DNA from: Flavobacteriales bacterium UBA1937
Lineage (GTDB): Bacteria; Bacteroidota; Bacteroidia; Flavobacteriales; Weeksellaceae
Assembly (NCBI GenBank): GCA_002337005.1
Contig: DDFD01000078.1
Location: forward strand, 1 to 64,000
Direction: 5' to 3'
DNA: 64,000 nucleotides
In this document: positions 41,794 to 51,797 of the stretch, one piece after another
Numbering within the stretch: the first letter of the stretch is position 1
How the letters are laid out: each line of letters starts with the position of its first letter
Notes under the pieces: model-generated
Told to the model about the DNA's origin: nothing
The model's database searches: none
What the model saw: the letters and a program-made list of their open reading frames with translations, nothing else
Made by a program: the position numbers and the translations under genes

Positions 41794-42625
41794 GAATTGT
41801 TTGGTTTTAGCAATTGCAGGTTTATTTATACTAAGTTGTACAGTATCTAAAAATACTTTCGGAAAAAGATATGAAATATTAGATATAGATTCGTTGGGTT
41901 CTAAAAGTTATGTTTCTGCAATTAGAAGCATTGATATTTCAGAATTTAAAGAAGGCGAACTAAAAAAGGAAAATATTTCTGTGAAATATAGATTGTTTTC
42001 TCCTAAAGTTAGCTCAAAAAGTCAAAAATTCCCTTTGGTTTTGGTGTTTCACGGTTCTGGCGCAATAGGAAATGATAATACGAAGCAGATGTATGCTTTG
42101 GTTAAGAATTGGATAACTCCAGAAAACAAAGAGAAATATCCTGCATATATTTTGGCGCCACAGTTTCCTATTCGCTCTTCGAATTATCATTTAGACCCAA
42201 ATAGAAATGTTTTGGCTTCCGAATCTAATGAACATTTGGATTTGGTATTGCAATATATTGATTCTTTGAAAAAACAACTACCGATTGATGAAAGCAGAAT
42301 CTATGTGATGGGATTTTCTATGGGAGGTTCTACCACAATGAACGCTCTTTCGAAAAGACCAGATTTGTTTGCCGCAGGAATTAATATCTCTGGTATTTCT
42401 CAGTTTGACAAAATGGAAGACCTAAAAAATATTCCCCTTTGGTATATCCACGGTAGTTTAGATACTGATAATTCACCTAAAAGTAATTTACAATTTTTTG
42501 AGGAGATGAAGGGAAAAGGTAAAATATTTTTTTGGGATTGTAAAGATAAGTGGCACAATAATATCGCTTCGAAAGAATTAATTGACACCATTCCAAAATG
42601 GCTTTTTAAACAACAGAAAAAATAA
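41774..42625 (+). CDS. Alpha/beta-hydrolase fold lipoprotein (PHB depolymerase/peptidase S9-like)
   Basis: 283 residues with a lipoprotein signal (lipobox ILSC, Cys at about 22). The mature part is an alpha/beta hydrolase: FPLVLVFHGSGAIGNDN (oxyanion region), the nucleophile elbow VMGFSMGGS with Ser at about 182, an Asp in GSLDTDNS and His in WHNN near the end. Relatives include feruloyl-esterase-like and S9-type peptidases, so esterase or peptidase action on the cell surface is likely but the substrate is open. It overlaps panB and shares one base with the next gene, giving an operon by proximity. Confidence 0.82.
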   Translation: MMKRVIKNCLVLAIAGLFILSCTVSKNTFGKRYEILDIDSLGSKSYVSAIRSIDISEFKEGELKKENISVKYRLFSPKVSSKSQKFPLVLVFHGSGAIGNDNTKQMYALVKNWITPENKEKYPAYILAPQFPIRSSNYHLDPNRNVLASESNEHLDLVLQYIDSLKKQLPIDESRIYVMGFSMGGSTTMNALSKRPDLFAAGINISGISQFDKMEDLKNIPLWYIHGSLDTDNSPKSNLQFFEEMKGKGKIFFWDCKDKWHNNIASKELIDTIPKWLFKQQKK

Positions 42626-43305
42626 TGGAAGAATCTCAAATCATCTTTGAAGACAATCATCTTCTTGTTATCAATAAAAAAGTAGGACAATTGGTTCAAG
42701 GTGATAAAACAGGTGATGAATCTTTGCTGGATTCTATCAAAAATTTTATAAAAATTAGAGACCATAAACCAGGAAATGTTTTTCTAGGTTTGGTTCATAG
42801 GATAGATAGACCAACTTCTGGTTTAGTGATCTATGCCAAAACTTCTAAAGCGCTTACCAGGCTCACACAAATGGTGAAAACCCGCGAAATCAAAAAAACA
42901 TATTGGGCGGTTGTAGCCAAAGAGATGATTCCGCAATCGCAGAGATTGGTGCACTATCTCAAAAAAAATGAAAAAACCAATAAAGCTACCGTTTTTACAA
43001 AACCTACAGATGGTGCTAAAGAAGCGATTCTTACCTATAACGTTATCAAAACTTTAGATAATTATCTTCTTTTAGAAATAGATTTAGAAACGGGAAGGCA
43101 TCACCAGATAAGAGCGCAATTGTCTAAAAACGGAACTTCTATAAAAGGAGATTTAAAATATGGTTCGCCGCGTTCTAATCCTGATGGAGGAATTAATTTA
43201 CATGCCAGAAAGCTAGAATTTATACATCCTGTGACCAAAGAAACTATACAAATCACCGCGCCAGTTCCACAAAATGACGCCGTTTGGCGAGCTTGCGAAG
43301 AATAA
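42625..43305 (+). CDS. RluA-family pseudouridine synthase
   Basis: 226 residues without an S4 domain. It shows the catalytic motif GLVHRIDRPTSGLVIYAKTSKAL with the active-site Asp, followed by ETGRHHQIRAQLSKNG, both RluA signatures. It isomerises uridine in rRNA or tRNA; the target cannot be read, and short forms resemble RluA/TruC. The ATG shares one base with the stop of the hydrolase gene (TAATG). Confidence 0.92.
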   Translation: MEESQIIFEDNHLLVINKKVGQLVQGDKTGDESLLDSIKNFIKIRDHKPGNVFLGLVHRIDRPTSGLVIYAKTSKALTRLTQMVKTREIKKTYWAVVAKEMIPQSQRLVHYLKKNEKTNKATVFTKPTDGAKEAILTYNVIKTLDNYLLLEIDLETGRHHQIRAQLSKNGTSIKGDLKYGSPRSNPDGGINLHARKLEFIHPVTKETIQITAPVPQNDAVWRACEE

Positions 43306-43336
43306 AAAATCCGAGAAATTTTCTCGGATTTTTTTA
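43304..43336. terminator. Bidirectional terminator
   Basis: AAAAATCCGAGAA and its complement around a short AT loop, with A- and T-runs on each side, between convergent genes. Confidence 0.85.
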
Positions 43337-43338
43337 GA

Positions 43339-45543
43339 TTATTGATTCGGAAGTCCAGAATCATCTTTTTTGTCTTGCTTAATGAGATTTGGGTCTTCTT
43401 TTGCTAATTTATTTTTAGTAGGAAGTTTATAGTTAATAGAAATTCCAAAATTTTGAGAATCAAAATTATTTCCTAGATATAGATTAGAATTATTGTATAG
43501 CGTAGTTACGGCATTTACATTGGTGCGGAAGAGGTCATTGGCAAATACTGAAATGGTAAGTCTGTCTTTCAAAAATTTCTTAGTTGCTGTAAGGTCAAAG
43601 CTATTCATCCACGGTTTTTCCATTTTGTAATAATACCAATTTCCTTTGGTCATTGTACCATAATTAGCAACTAATTTTATGTCTTGAGGTAAAATAAATT
43701 GAGCCATTAAGTTAAAGATCCAAAATCCTTTATTCTCGTTATTTGGGAGTTCATGTAATTGATATCCTGCATAAACGTAAATGAAATTCATTTTATCTGG
43801 ATTAATGTTAAATTTCATAGTTTCTTTTAATCCTTTAGTAAATAACATAAAAGGTACTGGTAACCCAAAATTGAAATTATGAATTTTCATAGAAGATACA
43901 TTTACAAAACCATTGCTAACACCATATGCTTCTCTGTTATTAATTACAGGTTTTTCTTCATAAAAATATTTTTTCTCGGCGTATTGAATAGACTGGTTTT
44001 CGGCTAAACTCATATTATAACCAATAAATGCATAATCAAATACAGAAAGCTTTGCTTCGAAATTGTTAAAAATAGTTGGCTGTAAGTTAGGATTTCCGCC
44101 AAAACTAATGTTTCCGTTTTGGTAGTTGGTATTATTAGGATTAAGCCACGAAATACTAGGTAGTTGTATCTTTCTATTATAATTTAAAGCAAAATAAACC
44201 TGCTGCCCGAAATTATATTGAACGCTGGCATTGGGAAATAAACTGAACTTTTTAAAAGGAATCAAATCTTTTGTAAGTTTTCCGCTGGTTAAATCAATTG
44301 TTTTTCCTGAAATGTCATAGGCTTCTGCTCTAGCGCCTAGTGTAAAGTCAAATTTCTTTTTCTTAGCTTGTATTTCTGCATAAGTAGAGGTTGTCTGTCT
44401 TTGATACTCTAGATTGGTAGCTCCAAAAAAGTCTGTGTTATAGTTTAACTTTTCAAACAAACCACCGAAAGAAATTTTCCCTTCGTCTAGAATTTTTATG
44501 GGTTGAGCATAGTCAATTCTGAAAGTGGCAACATTTTGATTAGAGGTAGTTTCTATGTTATTGTTTTGAGTGGTAGAGTTGATAAATTTTTTACCATCTA
44601 AGTGGTAGTCAGAATGAAAAGTGTTATAACTTGCATTCAAATCTAATTTTTTATTTTTGTCATCAAATTTTACTTGATAAGTTACATTTAAATCTTTTCT
44701 CCAATTTTCTGTTTTTCCATAATCTTTGGTAGTATAATCATCTATACTATAAGAATAATTGGGCGCGATTCCTGTACGGTTGGCAATAAAACCAGAACTG
44801 TTATTTTCGGTATCGTTATTATTATGGTTAATATCATAATTAACCAATAATCTATCTTTTCCAATGTCAAAAGTAAGTGCAGATTTTACAAAATAACCTC
44901 TATTTACCTGCTCCGAAAACACATTAGAAACTTTATCAATAATAGACTCTCTGTAGGCTTCTCTGTAATTTTGACCGAAATTGAGTTGCCAACCAAAATA
45001 TTTATTTTTAGCATTTAGTAAAATAGAATTGTTGGTTCTACTTCTATATTTTTCATAATTGGTAAATGCATATCTTCCTGTATAAGTAGCAGATAGGTAT
45101 TTTTGTGCGTTTTTGTTGGTGATAATATTAATAATTGCACCTCCTGAAGTAGCTGGGAACTCAGAACCAGGTTGTGTTACAACTTCTACACGCTCTACAG
45201 AGTTGGCTGGCATACCTTCTAAAAATGCTTGTAGCTGATTTCCGCCAATATTAAGCGGTCTTCCGTCCATGTAAACATCTAATTGCTTTCCTTGATACAT
45301 CATTCCTGCAACGTCCGAAACTATAAGCCCGGGTAGTTTTTTTAACCCTTCGCTTAGGTTGCCTGTGTTTAGCTGTGCTTGCTCAGAAAAATCAAAAATA
45401 GTTCTATCTGCTTTTTGTTCTACAGCTTTTTTTGTTTTGGTAATGGTTACGCCATCTATTTGTTTTTCTTTTGCATCTTCCTTTTTTTGTGCAAAGGATA
45501 AAGTGGTAACTATTAAGAATAATGCGGTTATTTTTCTCTTCAT
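43339..45543 (-). CDS. Outer-membrane beta-barrel receptor, TonB-dependent type (OMP_b-brl_3)
   Basis: 734 residues from the ATG giving MKRKITALFLIVTTLSFAQ, a clear signal peptide. An ATG 18 bases upstream lies inside the -7 element and is rejected. A plug-like region follows (GNLSEGLKKLPGLIVSDVAGMMYQGKQLDVYMDGRPLNIGG, PGSEFPATSGGAIINIITNK), then a long barrel. No carboxypeptidase-like N-terminal domain. The ligand is unknown. It resembles the receptor at 49.5 kb in type, not closely in sequence. It is monocistronic with a strong promoter. Confidence 0.87.
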   Translation of the reverse strand: MKRKITALFLIVTTLSFAQKKEDAKEKQIDGVTITKTKKAVEQKADRTIFDFSEQAQLNTGNLSEGLKKLPGLIVSDVAGMMYQGKQLDVYMDGRPLNIGGNQLQAFLEGMPANSVERVEVVTQPGSEFPATSGGAIINIITNKNAQKYLSATYTGRYAFTNYEKYRSRTNNSILLNAKNKYFGWQLNFGQNYREAYRESIIDKVSNVFSEQVNRGYFVKSALTFDIGKDRLLVNYDINHNNNDTENNSSGFIANRTGIAPNYSYSIDDYTTKDYGKTENWRKDLNVTYQVKFDDKNKKLDLNASYNTFHSDYHLDGKKFINSTTQNNNIETTSNQNVATFRIDYAQPIKILDEGKISFGGLFEKLNYNTDFFGATNLEYQRQTTSTYAEIQAKKKKFDFTLGARAEAYDISGKTIDLTSGKLTKDLIPFKKFSLFPNASVQYNFGQQVYFALNYNRKIQLPSISWLNPNNTNYQNGNISFGGNPNLQPTIFNNFEAKLSVFDYAFIGYNMSLAENQSIQYAEKKYFYEEKPVINNREAYGVSNGFVNVSSMKIHNFNFGLPVPFMLFTKGLKETMKFNINPDKMNFIYVYAGYQLHELPNNENKGFWIFNLMAQFILPQDIKLVANYGTMTKGNWYYYKMEKPWMNSFDLTATKKFLKDRLTISVFANDLFRTNVNAVTTLYNNSNLYLGNNFDSQNFGISINYKLPTKNKLAKEDPNLIKQDKKDDSGLPNQ

Positions 45544-45558
45544 TTTATAAATTTTCTT

Positions 45559-45590
45559 CAAAAATATTTTTATTGTTTTCTTTAATCAAA
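45559..45590 (-). promoter_or_regulatory. Promoter TTTG-N20-TATTTTTG of the receptor gene
   Basis: Minus-strand -7 TATTTTTG (45559-45566) and -33 TTTG (45587-45590). It fixes the translation start at 45543. Confidence 0.65.
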
Positions 45591-45769
45591 ATTTCTTTAC
45601 TCAACGGTAGATTTTTATTTCTAAATCGTTTCTGTAGTTATTTTTAACATTTGGTTAGTCTGTTTTTTAATAGGTATGTTACATATTGATAGAAACAGTA
45701 CATTTAATTTTAAAAGATTATAGTTATTGTAAATCAAAGAATTTTTATATAATTATCATAAGTCAATGG

Positions 45770-45796
45770 TTGCGAAATAATAATAAACTAATTTTG
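45770..45796 (+). promoter_or_regulatory. Promoter of the gnd-zwf-pgl operon
   Basis: TTG at 45770-45772 and -7 TAATTTTG at 45789-45796; leader of about 20-25 bases before the gnd ATG. Confidence 0.55.
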
Positions 45797-45823
45797 AAAT
45801 CTTAATTAAAAAAAATAAATCAA

Positions 45824-47236
45824 ATGAGCCAGAAATATGATTTTGGTATGGTTGGTCTCGGTGTGATGGGGAGTAATCTTCTCTATAATATTGCAGACCA
45901 TGGTTTCAGTGTAATTGGTTTTGATTTGAACTCAGAAAAAGCCAAAAATTTAGAAAAAGAAGCCACTCCTAATACAGATGTGAAAGGAGTAAGCATAATT
46001 GAAGATTTTATATCTCAGTTAAATACACCTAGAAAAATAATGCTACTAGTTCCTGCTGGTAAACCTGTAGATGATGTTATAGAAAATTTGTTGCCACATT
46101 TGTCTAAAGGTGATATTATCATAGACGGCGGAAACAGCCATTATGTAGATACTGTAAGAAGAGTAAAATACTTAGCAGATCAAGAATTCCACTTTATGGG
46201 AATGGGAGTTTCTGGTGGCGAAGAAGGCGCAAGAAAAGGACCAAGTATAATGCCAGGTGGAGACGTAGAAGCTTTTAAAGTAGTACAGCCAATTTTAGAA
46301 GCGGTAGCTGCCAAGGTAAATGGTGAAGCTTGTACAGCTTACATGGGAAAAGATGCAGCAGGGCATTATGTAAAAATGGTTCACAATGGAATAGAGTATG
46401 CCATAATGCAACTAATAAGTGAAGTTTATGATTTAATGCACAGAGGTTTAGGTTTATCTAATGAAGAAATGCACCAGATTTTTCACCAGTGGAATCAAGA
46501 AGAGCTCAATTCTTTTTTAATAGAAATTACAGCAGATATTTTTAAACAAAAAGATGTAGAAACAGGGAAAGAACTTTTAGATGTAATTTTGGATAAAGCA
46601 GGTGCAAAAGGAACAGGGAAATGGACTTCTCAAGATGCTATGGATAGAGGTGTATCTATACCTACTATTGATATCGCGGTTTCTCTCAGAACTTTATCTG
46701 CATACAAAGAACAAAGAATAAATGCATCAAAAATTTATAATAAAACCCATTCTTCTCTAGAAACTGATTCATCAAAATTTATCAATGAGCTTAAAGAAGC
46801 ATTGTTTTGTGCCATTATCATCAGCTATGCACAGGGGCTATCACTATTGGTAAAAGCATCCGAAGAATTATCAATGGAAATTCCGCTGAAATATGTAGTG
46901 AAGATCTGGAGAGGTGGTTGTATCATACGATCTACCTTATTAGAAACGTTCTACGAAGCTTATTCTGCAAAAACAGATTTAGAAAATATTCTTTTAGACG
47001 AAAGTATAGCTTCTTTACTTATTTCCAGAATTGATAGTCTGAGAGAAGTAGTTTCAGCGGCTGCCAAAAGCAGTATTCCGGCTGGTGCATTACAAACAGC
47101 ATTGGCATATTTTGATGCCTATACCTCAGAAAGAATGTCCACCAATATGATTCAAGCTCAGAGAGATTATTTCGGGGCACATACTTATCAAAGAGTTGAT
47201 AGAGAAGGAACTTTCCATACAGAATGGGAAAGCTAA
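45824..47236 (+). CDS. gnd: 6-phosphogluconate dehydrogenase, decarboxylating
   Basis: 470 residues, the long NADP-type form. It converts 6-phosphogluconate to ribulose-5-phosphate with NADPH release. Seen: N-terminal Rossmann GMVGLGVMGSNL, IIDGGNSHYVDTVRR, MGMGVSGGEEGARKGPSIMPGG (signature), the catalytic-Lys region KMVHNGIEYAIMQLISE, KGTGKWTSQDA and the C-terminal AHTYQRVDREGTFHTEW. First gene of the oxidative pentose-phosphate operon. Confidence 0.96.
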   Translation: MSQKYDFGMVGLGVMGSNLLYNIADHGFSVIGFDLNSEKAKNLEKEATPNTDVKGVSIIEDFISQLNTPRKIMLLVPAGKPVDDVIENLLPHLSKGDIIIDGGNSHYVDTVRRVKYLADQEFHFMGMGVSGGEEGARKGPSIMPGGDVEAFKVVQPILEAVAAKVNGEACTAYMGKDAAGHYVKMVHNGIEYAIMQLISEVYDLMHRGLGLSNEEMHQIFHQWNQEELNSFLIEITADIFKQKDVETGKELLDVILDKAGAKGTGKWTSQDAMDRGVSIPTIDIAVSLRTLSAYKEQRINASKIYNKTHSSLETDSSKFINELKEALFCAIIISYAQGLSLLVKASEELSMEIPLKYVVKIWRGGCIIRSTLLETFYEAYSAKTDLENILLDESIASLLISRIDSLREVVSAAAKSSIPAGALQTALAYFDAYTSERMSTNMIQAQRDYFGAHTYQRVDREGTFHTEWES

Positions 47237-47247
47237 AAAATTTAATT

Positions 47248-48780
47248 ATGGAAAATAATTCACAGATGAATATCACTCCTACTCTGGTTTTTATTTTTGG
47301 AGGTAGCGGAGACTTAAATAACAGAAAATTAACGCCCGCATTATTTAACCTTTTTGCAGATGGTTTTTTAGATGCAAATTTTAAAATTTTCGGAATTGGA
47401 AGATCTGAGTTTGATGATGATAAATTTAGAAATCATCTTTTAGAAGGCATCAAATCTTTTTCTAGAAGACCTTATGAAAAAACTGGACCTTGGGAACAGT
47501 TTCAAGAGCATTTATTCTACCTTCAGATGGATGCTGGTACAGGAGATAAAAAAGATTTTGCCATTATAGAAAAGAAAATTAAAGAAACCGAAAAAGAATG
47601 GGGAAATCCGCCCAATGTTTTATTTTATCTTTCGGTAAAACCTCAGCTTTTTCCTATAATTGCTAAAGGAATTTCTACAATTAGCAATACTCAGCACAAT
47701 AAAAACTGTAGAATTGTTATCGAAAAACCTTTTGGTCATGATTTAGAAAGCGCGGTAGAGCTCAATCAATTATTAATGGAGCTTTTTGATGAAGACCAAA
47801 TTTATAGAATAGACCATTTCTTAGGCAAAGAAACCGTGCAAAATATTCTAGCTTTAAGGTTTGCCAATGCACTTTTCGAACCTATTTGGAATAATAAATA
47901 CATAGACCACGTACAGATTACCGCTGCCGAAACAGTGGGAGTAGAAGAGAGAGGAGAATATTACGAAACTTCTGGCGCACTTCGAGATATGATTCAGAAT
48001 CATATTTTGCAAGTACTTTGTATGGTAGCAATGGAAGCTCCCGTTTCTTTCGATGCCAATGAAATTAGAAATAAAAAAGTAGATGTTCTGAAAGCCATTA
48101 GAATTTACAGCAAAGAAGAACTAAGAGAAAATGCTGTGAGAGGACAGTATAACGCTGGCTGGATTATGGGCAAAGAAGTAAAAGCCTATCGTGATGAGAG
48201 TAATGTAAACCCAAATTCTAATACAGAAACCTTCGCAGCAGTTAAATTTATGATTGATAATTGGAGATGGAATAATGTTCCTTTTTATGTAAGAAGCGGA
48301 AAATACATGCACGAAAAGCTTACCTCTATTATTATTCAGTTTAAAGAAGCTCCGAAATATTCTTTTCCGGATGAAGCTGCCGAAACTTGGCGGTCTAACA
48401 GGTTAATTATTACCATTCAACCAGAGAATAATATTAGACTGTTATTTCAAGCAAAAAGACCAGGACAAACAATGAGCTTAAATCCTGTAGAAATGGTTTT
48501 TAATTATGATGATACCTTCAAAGAACCTCAACCAGAAGCTTACGAAACTTTGTTGCTAGATGCTATTTGTGGTAATTCTACCCAATTTATGAGAAATGAT
48601 CAAGTAGAAGCTGCTTGGAAGGTAGTAATGCCAATTTTAGAATCTTGGCAAAATAGAATTTCCGTAGATTTTCCTAATTATTCACCGGGAAGTTGGGGAC
48701 CAGAAGAGGCAGATGCTATGATTGCCAGAGATGGCAGATCTTGGATTAATGCATCTAACCAAAAATCAGTGAAAAGTTAA
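47248..48780 (+). CDS. zwf: Glucose-6-phosphate 1-dehydrogenase
   Basis: 510 residues from the ATG giving MENNSQMNITPTLVF; an ATG 24 bases earlier overlaps gnd and is less likely. Oxidises glucose-6-phosphate to the lactone with NADP. Seen: FIFGGSGDLNNRKL (nucleotide site), VIEKPFGHDLESA, the active-site signature YRIDHFLGKETVQNI with catalytic His, and IIQFKEAPK. Order gnd-zwf-pgl with 7-11 base gaps points to one transcript that supplies NADPH and pentoses. Confidence 0.96.
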   Translation: MENNSQMNITPTLVFIFGGSGDLNNRKLTPALFNLFADGFLDANFKIFGIGRSEFDDDKFRNHLLEGIKSFSRRPYEKTGPWEQFQEHLFYLQMDAGTGDKKDFAIIEKKIKETEKEWGNPPNVLFYLSVKPQLFPIIAKGISTISNTQHNKNCRIVIEKPFGHDLESAVELNQLLMELFDEDQIYRIDHFLGKETVQNILALRFANALFEPIWNNKYIDHVQITAAETVGVEERGEYYETSGALRDMIQNHILQVLCMVAMEAPVSFDANEIRNKKVDVLKAIRIYSKEELRENAVRGQYNAGWIMGKEVKAYRDESNVNPNSNTETFAAVKFMIDNWRWNNVPFYVRSGKYMHEKLTSIIIQFKEAPKYSFPDEAAETWRSNRLIITIQPENNIRLLFQAKRPGQTMSLNPVEMVFNYDDTFKEPQPEAYETLLLDAICGNSTQFMRNDQVEAAWKVVMPILESWQNRISVDFPNYSPGSWGPEEADAMIARDGRSWINASNQKSVKS

Positions 48781-48787
48781 TTCTGAA

Positions 48788-49519
48788 ATGAAAAATATTC
48801 ATATTTCTAAAAATTTAGAAGCATTAAGTATATCTTTTGCAGATTGGATTGTGGCATATGCAGATGAAGTACTCAAGAAAAAAGATACCTTCAGCATTGT
48901 ACTTTCTGGTGGTAACACTCCGAAAAAATTGCACGAAATTTTAGTTTCAGGATCCTTTCGAAGTAAAATAAGTTGGGAAAAATGGCATTTTTTCTTAGGG
49001 GACGAAAGATTTGTTCCCATTACGGATGAAAGAAGTAATGAAAAGATGATTTATGAAACTTTGCTTAATCATGTGCCAGTTTCGGCTCAGCAAATTCATT
49101 TTTTTAAAACAGAAGATATTTCTCCAGAAAAATCAGCAGATGATTTCGAAGGATTCTTAAAAAAATGGACTCAAAAAAATGGCAATTTAGATTTGGTCAT
49201 TTTAGGAATGGGAGATGATGGTCATACATTGTCTCTTTTCCCAGGATTTCCAATTGTTTTTGAGAATCAAAAATGGGTAAGTAGTTTTTGGTTAGAATCT
49301 CAAAATATGTATAGAATTACTCTTACACATCCTGTAGTAAATAATGCTGGTAAGGTAGCTTTTTTAGCAACGGGAAGTAATAAGGTAAATGCGCTACAAG
49401 AAGTTCTTTTCGGGGAATATAATCCCAGTCTTTATCCTTCACAGATTATAAAACCCATTTCTGGAAAATTGCATTGGTTTTTAGATGAAAATGCAGCAAA
49501 AGGAATAGCCGAAAAATAA
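48788..49519 (+). CDS. pgl: 6-phosphogluconolactonase
   Basis: 243 residues of the DevB/SIS-like type. Hydrolyses 6-phosphogluconolactone to 6-phosphogluconate. Seen: VLSGGNTPKKLHEIL, WEKWHFFLGDERFVP, LVILGMGDDGHTLSLFPG (signature) and ATGSNKVNALQEVL. It completes the oxidative branch encoded by the two upstream genes. Confidence 0.95.
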   Translation: MKNIHISKNLEALSISFADWIVAYADEVLKKKDTFSIVLSGGNTPKKLHEILVSGSFRSKISWEKWHFFLGDERFVPITDERSNEKMIYETLLNHVPVSAQQIHFFKTEDISPEKSADDFEGFLKKWTQKNGNLDLVILGMGDDGHTLSLFPGFPIVFENQKWVSSFWLESQNMYRITLTHPVVNNAGKVAFLATGSNKVNALQEVLFGEYNPSLYPSQIIKPISGKLHWFLDENAAKGIAEK

Positions 49520-49522
49520 TTT

Positions 49523-49552
49523 AAAAAACGGGTTATTGAGCCCGTTCTTTTT
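49523..49552. terminator. Bidirectional terminator after pgl
   Basis: AACGGG-N8-CCCGTT hairpin with A-run before and T-rich sequence after; it overlaps the last codons of the convergent receptor gene. Confidence 0.7.
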
Positions 49553-51635
49553 CTTCAAAATTGATATTTTTCTTTTGGATTAGTTTCTTTTTGTTCCCGA
49601 AAGTATAATTTACACTTAATCGAAACGCTCTTCCATCCCAATAATTATTAAACGATTGTTCATTATCATTGAAATAGATATTCGCTTTATACCTCATCGC
49701 AAAAATATTATTAACAGAGGCATTAATCTGAAGTTGTTTTTCCATTAAAGAGATTTTAATTCCTGAACTCATTTCAAAGAAATTTTTGAAATAAGAATTT
49801 ACATTTCGGTAGGGTAAATTGTGATCGTAATTTAGAAATATTGCTATGGTTTTATTTTTATTGAGGGAAAAAGTATTGTTTAAGGAATAGTTTACAGAAT
49901 AACCATTAGATGTTTCTGCGTTAATGTTAAATACTTCAGAAGTTTGATAACTGGCATTAAATGAAACAGTTGCTTCCCAAAATTTGAAAAAAGTATCTGT
50001 ATAAGAGAAGTTGACGCCATAAAAGTTATTATTGTAATGGTTGAGGTAATTGCTATTCTGTGAAAGTCCATCTAGGGTAGAAACTTGACCAAAAGCATTC
50101 TTCAACCTTACGTAATAAATGCTAGAAGATAGCTTATTGTTGTACGTGTAAGAAATTTCGTAATTACTAATGTAGGAAGGTGTAAGTAAAGGATTTCCTG
50201 TAGAGTAAGAATAAGGATTTTCGTACCAGCGAAAAGGGTTTAAATTGCTCATGCTAGGTCTATTAATTCTTCTGGAATAAGAAGCGCTAAATACATTTTT
50301 CTTTTGCTTGTAAGATAGATAAGCCGAAGGAAACCACTGTCCGTATGTGAAGTTTTTGGCAGAACTTTTCACTGCCGTATTTTCATAGCGTAATCCGGCT
50401 TTGGTTTCCCAATGTTCACCTATATTTTTTGAAAAACTAGCATAAGCAGCATAGTTTTCTTCTTGATAATGGAAAATACTGCCTTTTTCTTCATCATTGA
50501 TATACTGATTATTTTCAAGATTAAAATATTTTAAATCAGCAGAATTTTTAAATTGAGTAAATTTTGTGCCAGTTTCTATGATTCCGAAGGAAAAAGGAAG
50601 CTCTAAATCTGCCTGAACAGAGAAAATCTGTGGTTTAATTTGTGATAAAGTTTTTACGTCCTGAATTGTATTTTCGGGTAATGTTAGGGTAGAAAAATTA
50701 ACTTCGGTGTTGTTGTCATTTCGGTAAAAATTAGAAGCAATACTCAGCTTTTTACCTATTGAATCTATTTTCAAATCATAATAAGTGCTGAAAGTATGGG
50801 TTGGAGATTTTTCTCTGTGAAATGTATTTGTAATTAGGTTTTTCTCAGTTAAATCTGGACCTATATTCTGAGTGGTATTTAGTATGTCCATTCCTGAATG
50901 ATCATTTCCGAAAATATATTCCATTCCAATTTCAGAATTTTTATTAATTTTATAAGAAAGATTAAGGCTTGGTGTTAAGTCTCGCCACATGTCTTTTCGC
51001 GTAGATTCACTGTAATTTTGAGATTTACCAAGAATATTATATCTTTCGTTAGAGCGCTTGGCGCCTTCAATATAATTTGTTTTAAGGCTTAAACTAAGTT
51101 TTTCGGTTTGGTAATTCAAAGTTCCATTGCTACTACCGTTATGGTAAGTTCTTTGATTGAGACCAGAGGTAATGTTTCCACTGAAACCTAGGTTGGGATT
51201 TTTCTTTAGAATGATATTAATTAAACCACTGTTTCCTTGAGCTTCATATTTAGAAGGAGGTGTCGTAATTACTTCAATTTTTGAAATATTCTCCGAACGA
51301 ATAGATTTTAAATAATTCAGAAGTGCTGTTCCTGATAGGTTTAGCATTTTTCCATTAATCATTACGTTTACACTGCTTTTTCCAACGATTGAAATAGAGC
51401 CTAAATTCTCATCTACTTTCAGCATAGGCACATTGGCTAGTGTTTCGCCAGCGTCCATTCCTTGTGATGCAATAGAAGCATCTACATTAAAAATCAATCG
51501 GTCTGCTTTTCTTTCCAGAATTTTTTTCTTTACTAATAGATTTACTTGTTCAATGGTTTTAATGCTGTCTTTTTGAGTTTGAGCAAAAAGGGTTGCCGAA
51601 AAAAGACTTGCGATAAATAGATATTTTGATTTCAT
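49533..51635 (-). CDS. Outer-membrane beta-barrel receptor (OMP_b-brl_3, TonB-dependent type)
   Basis: 700 residues from the ATG giving MKSKYLFIASLFSATLFAQ (signal peptide). An upstream ATG that would add 22 residues lies beyond the -7 element. Plug region LANVPMLKVDENLGSISIVGKSSVNVMINGKML, then PPSKYEAQGNSGLINIILKKNP, and a long barrel; it ends in NFEEKERAQ rather than an aromatic, so the last strand is followed by a short tail. Divergent from a lipoprotein-LytS-LytTR operon, a common arrangement for receptors controlled by such kinases (inference). Confidence 0.86.
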   Translation of the reverse strand: MKSKYLFIASLFSATLFAQTQKDSIKTIEQVNLLVKKKILERKADRLIFNVDASIASQGMDAGETLANVPMLKVDENLGSISIVGKSSVNVMINGKMLNLSGTALLNYLKSIRSENISKIEVITTPPSKYEAQGNSGLINIILKKNPNLGFSGNITSGLNQRTYHNGSSNGTLNYQTEKLSLSLKTNYIEGAKRSNERYNILGKSQNYSESTRKDMWRDLTPSLNLSYKINKNSEIGMEYIFGNDHSGMDILNTTQNIGPDLTEKNLITNTFHREKSPTHTFSTYYDLKIDSIGKKLSIASNFYRNDNNTEVNFSTLTLPENTIQDVKTLSQIKPQIFSVQADLELPFSFGIIETGTKFTQFKNSADLKYFNLENNQYINDEEKGSIFHYQEENYAAYASFSKNIGEHWETKAGLRYENTAVKSSAKNFTYGQWFPSAYLSYKQKKNVFSASYSRRINRPSMSNLNPFRWYENPYSYSTGNPLLTPSYISNYEISYTYNNKLSSSIYYVRLKNAFGQVSTLDGLSQNSNYLNHYNNNFYGVNFSYTDTFFKFWEATVSFNASYQTSEVFNINAETSNGYSVNYSLNNTFSLNKNKTIAIFLNYDHNLPYRNVNSYFKNFFEMSSGIKISLMEKQLQINASVNNIFAMRYKANIYFNDNEQSFNNYWDGRAFRLSVNYTFGNKKKLIQKKNINFEEKERAQ

Positions 51636-51653
51636 AATTTTAATTTGTTGATG

Positions 51654-51661
51654 CAAAAGTA
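51654..51661 (-). promoter_or_regulatory. -7 element TACTTTTG of the receptor gene
   Basis: Minus-strand TAnnTTTG match 18 bases before the receptor ATG. Confidence 0.55.
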
Positions 51662-51786
51662 TTTTCAAGAATATTTTTTTGAAAGAGCAAACAGATTTCA
51701 TAGAACTTTAATCCGATTAAATTGTTTTCGTCGGATAAATAGGAGTGTTCGTCGGAAATGTTTTTGTTATTACAAGCTTAGCATCT

Positions 51787-51794
51787 TAAATTTG
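51787..51794 (+). promoter_or_regulatory. -7 element TAAATTTG, leaderless type
   Basis: TAnnTTTG match ending 3 bases before the lipoprotein ATG. It fixes the start at 51798 and excludes a longer upstream reading. Confidence 0.6.
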
Positions 51795-51797
51795 GGT

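Noticed and set aside
51645..51797. Upstream extension of the 51798 lipoprotein by 51 codons
   Set aside because: It would start inside the divergent promoter region, destroys the lipoprotein signal peptide and lies before the TAAATTTG element that ends 3 bases from the real ATG.
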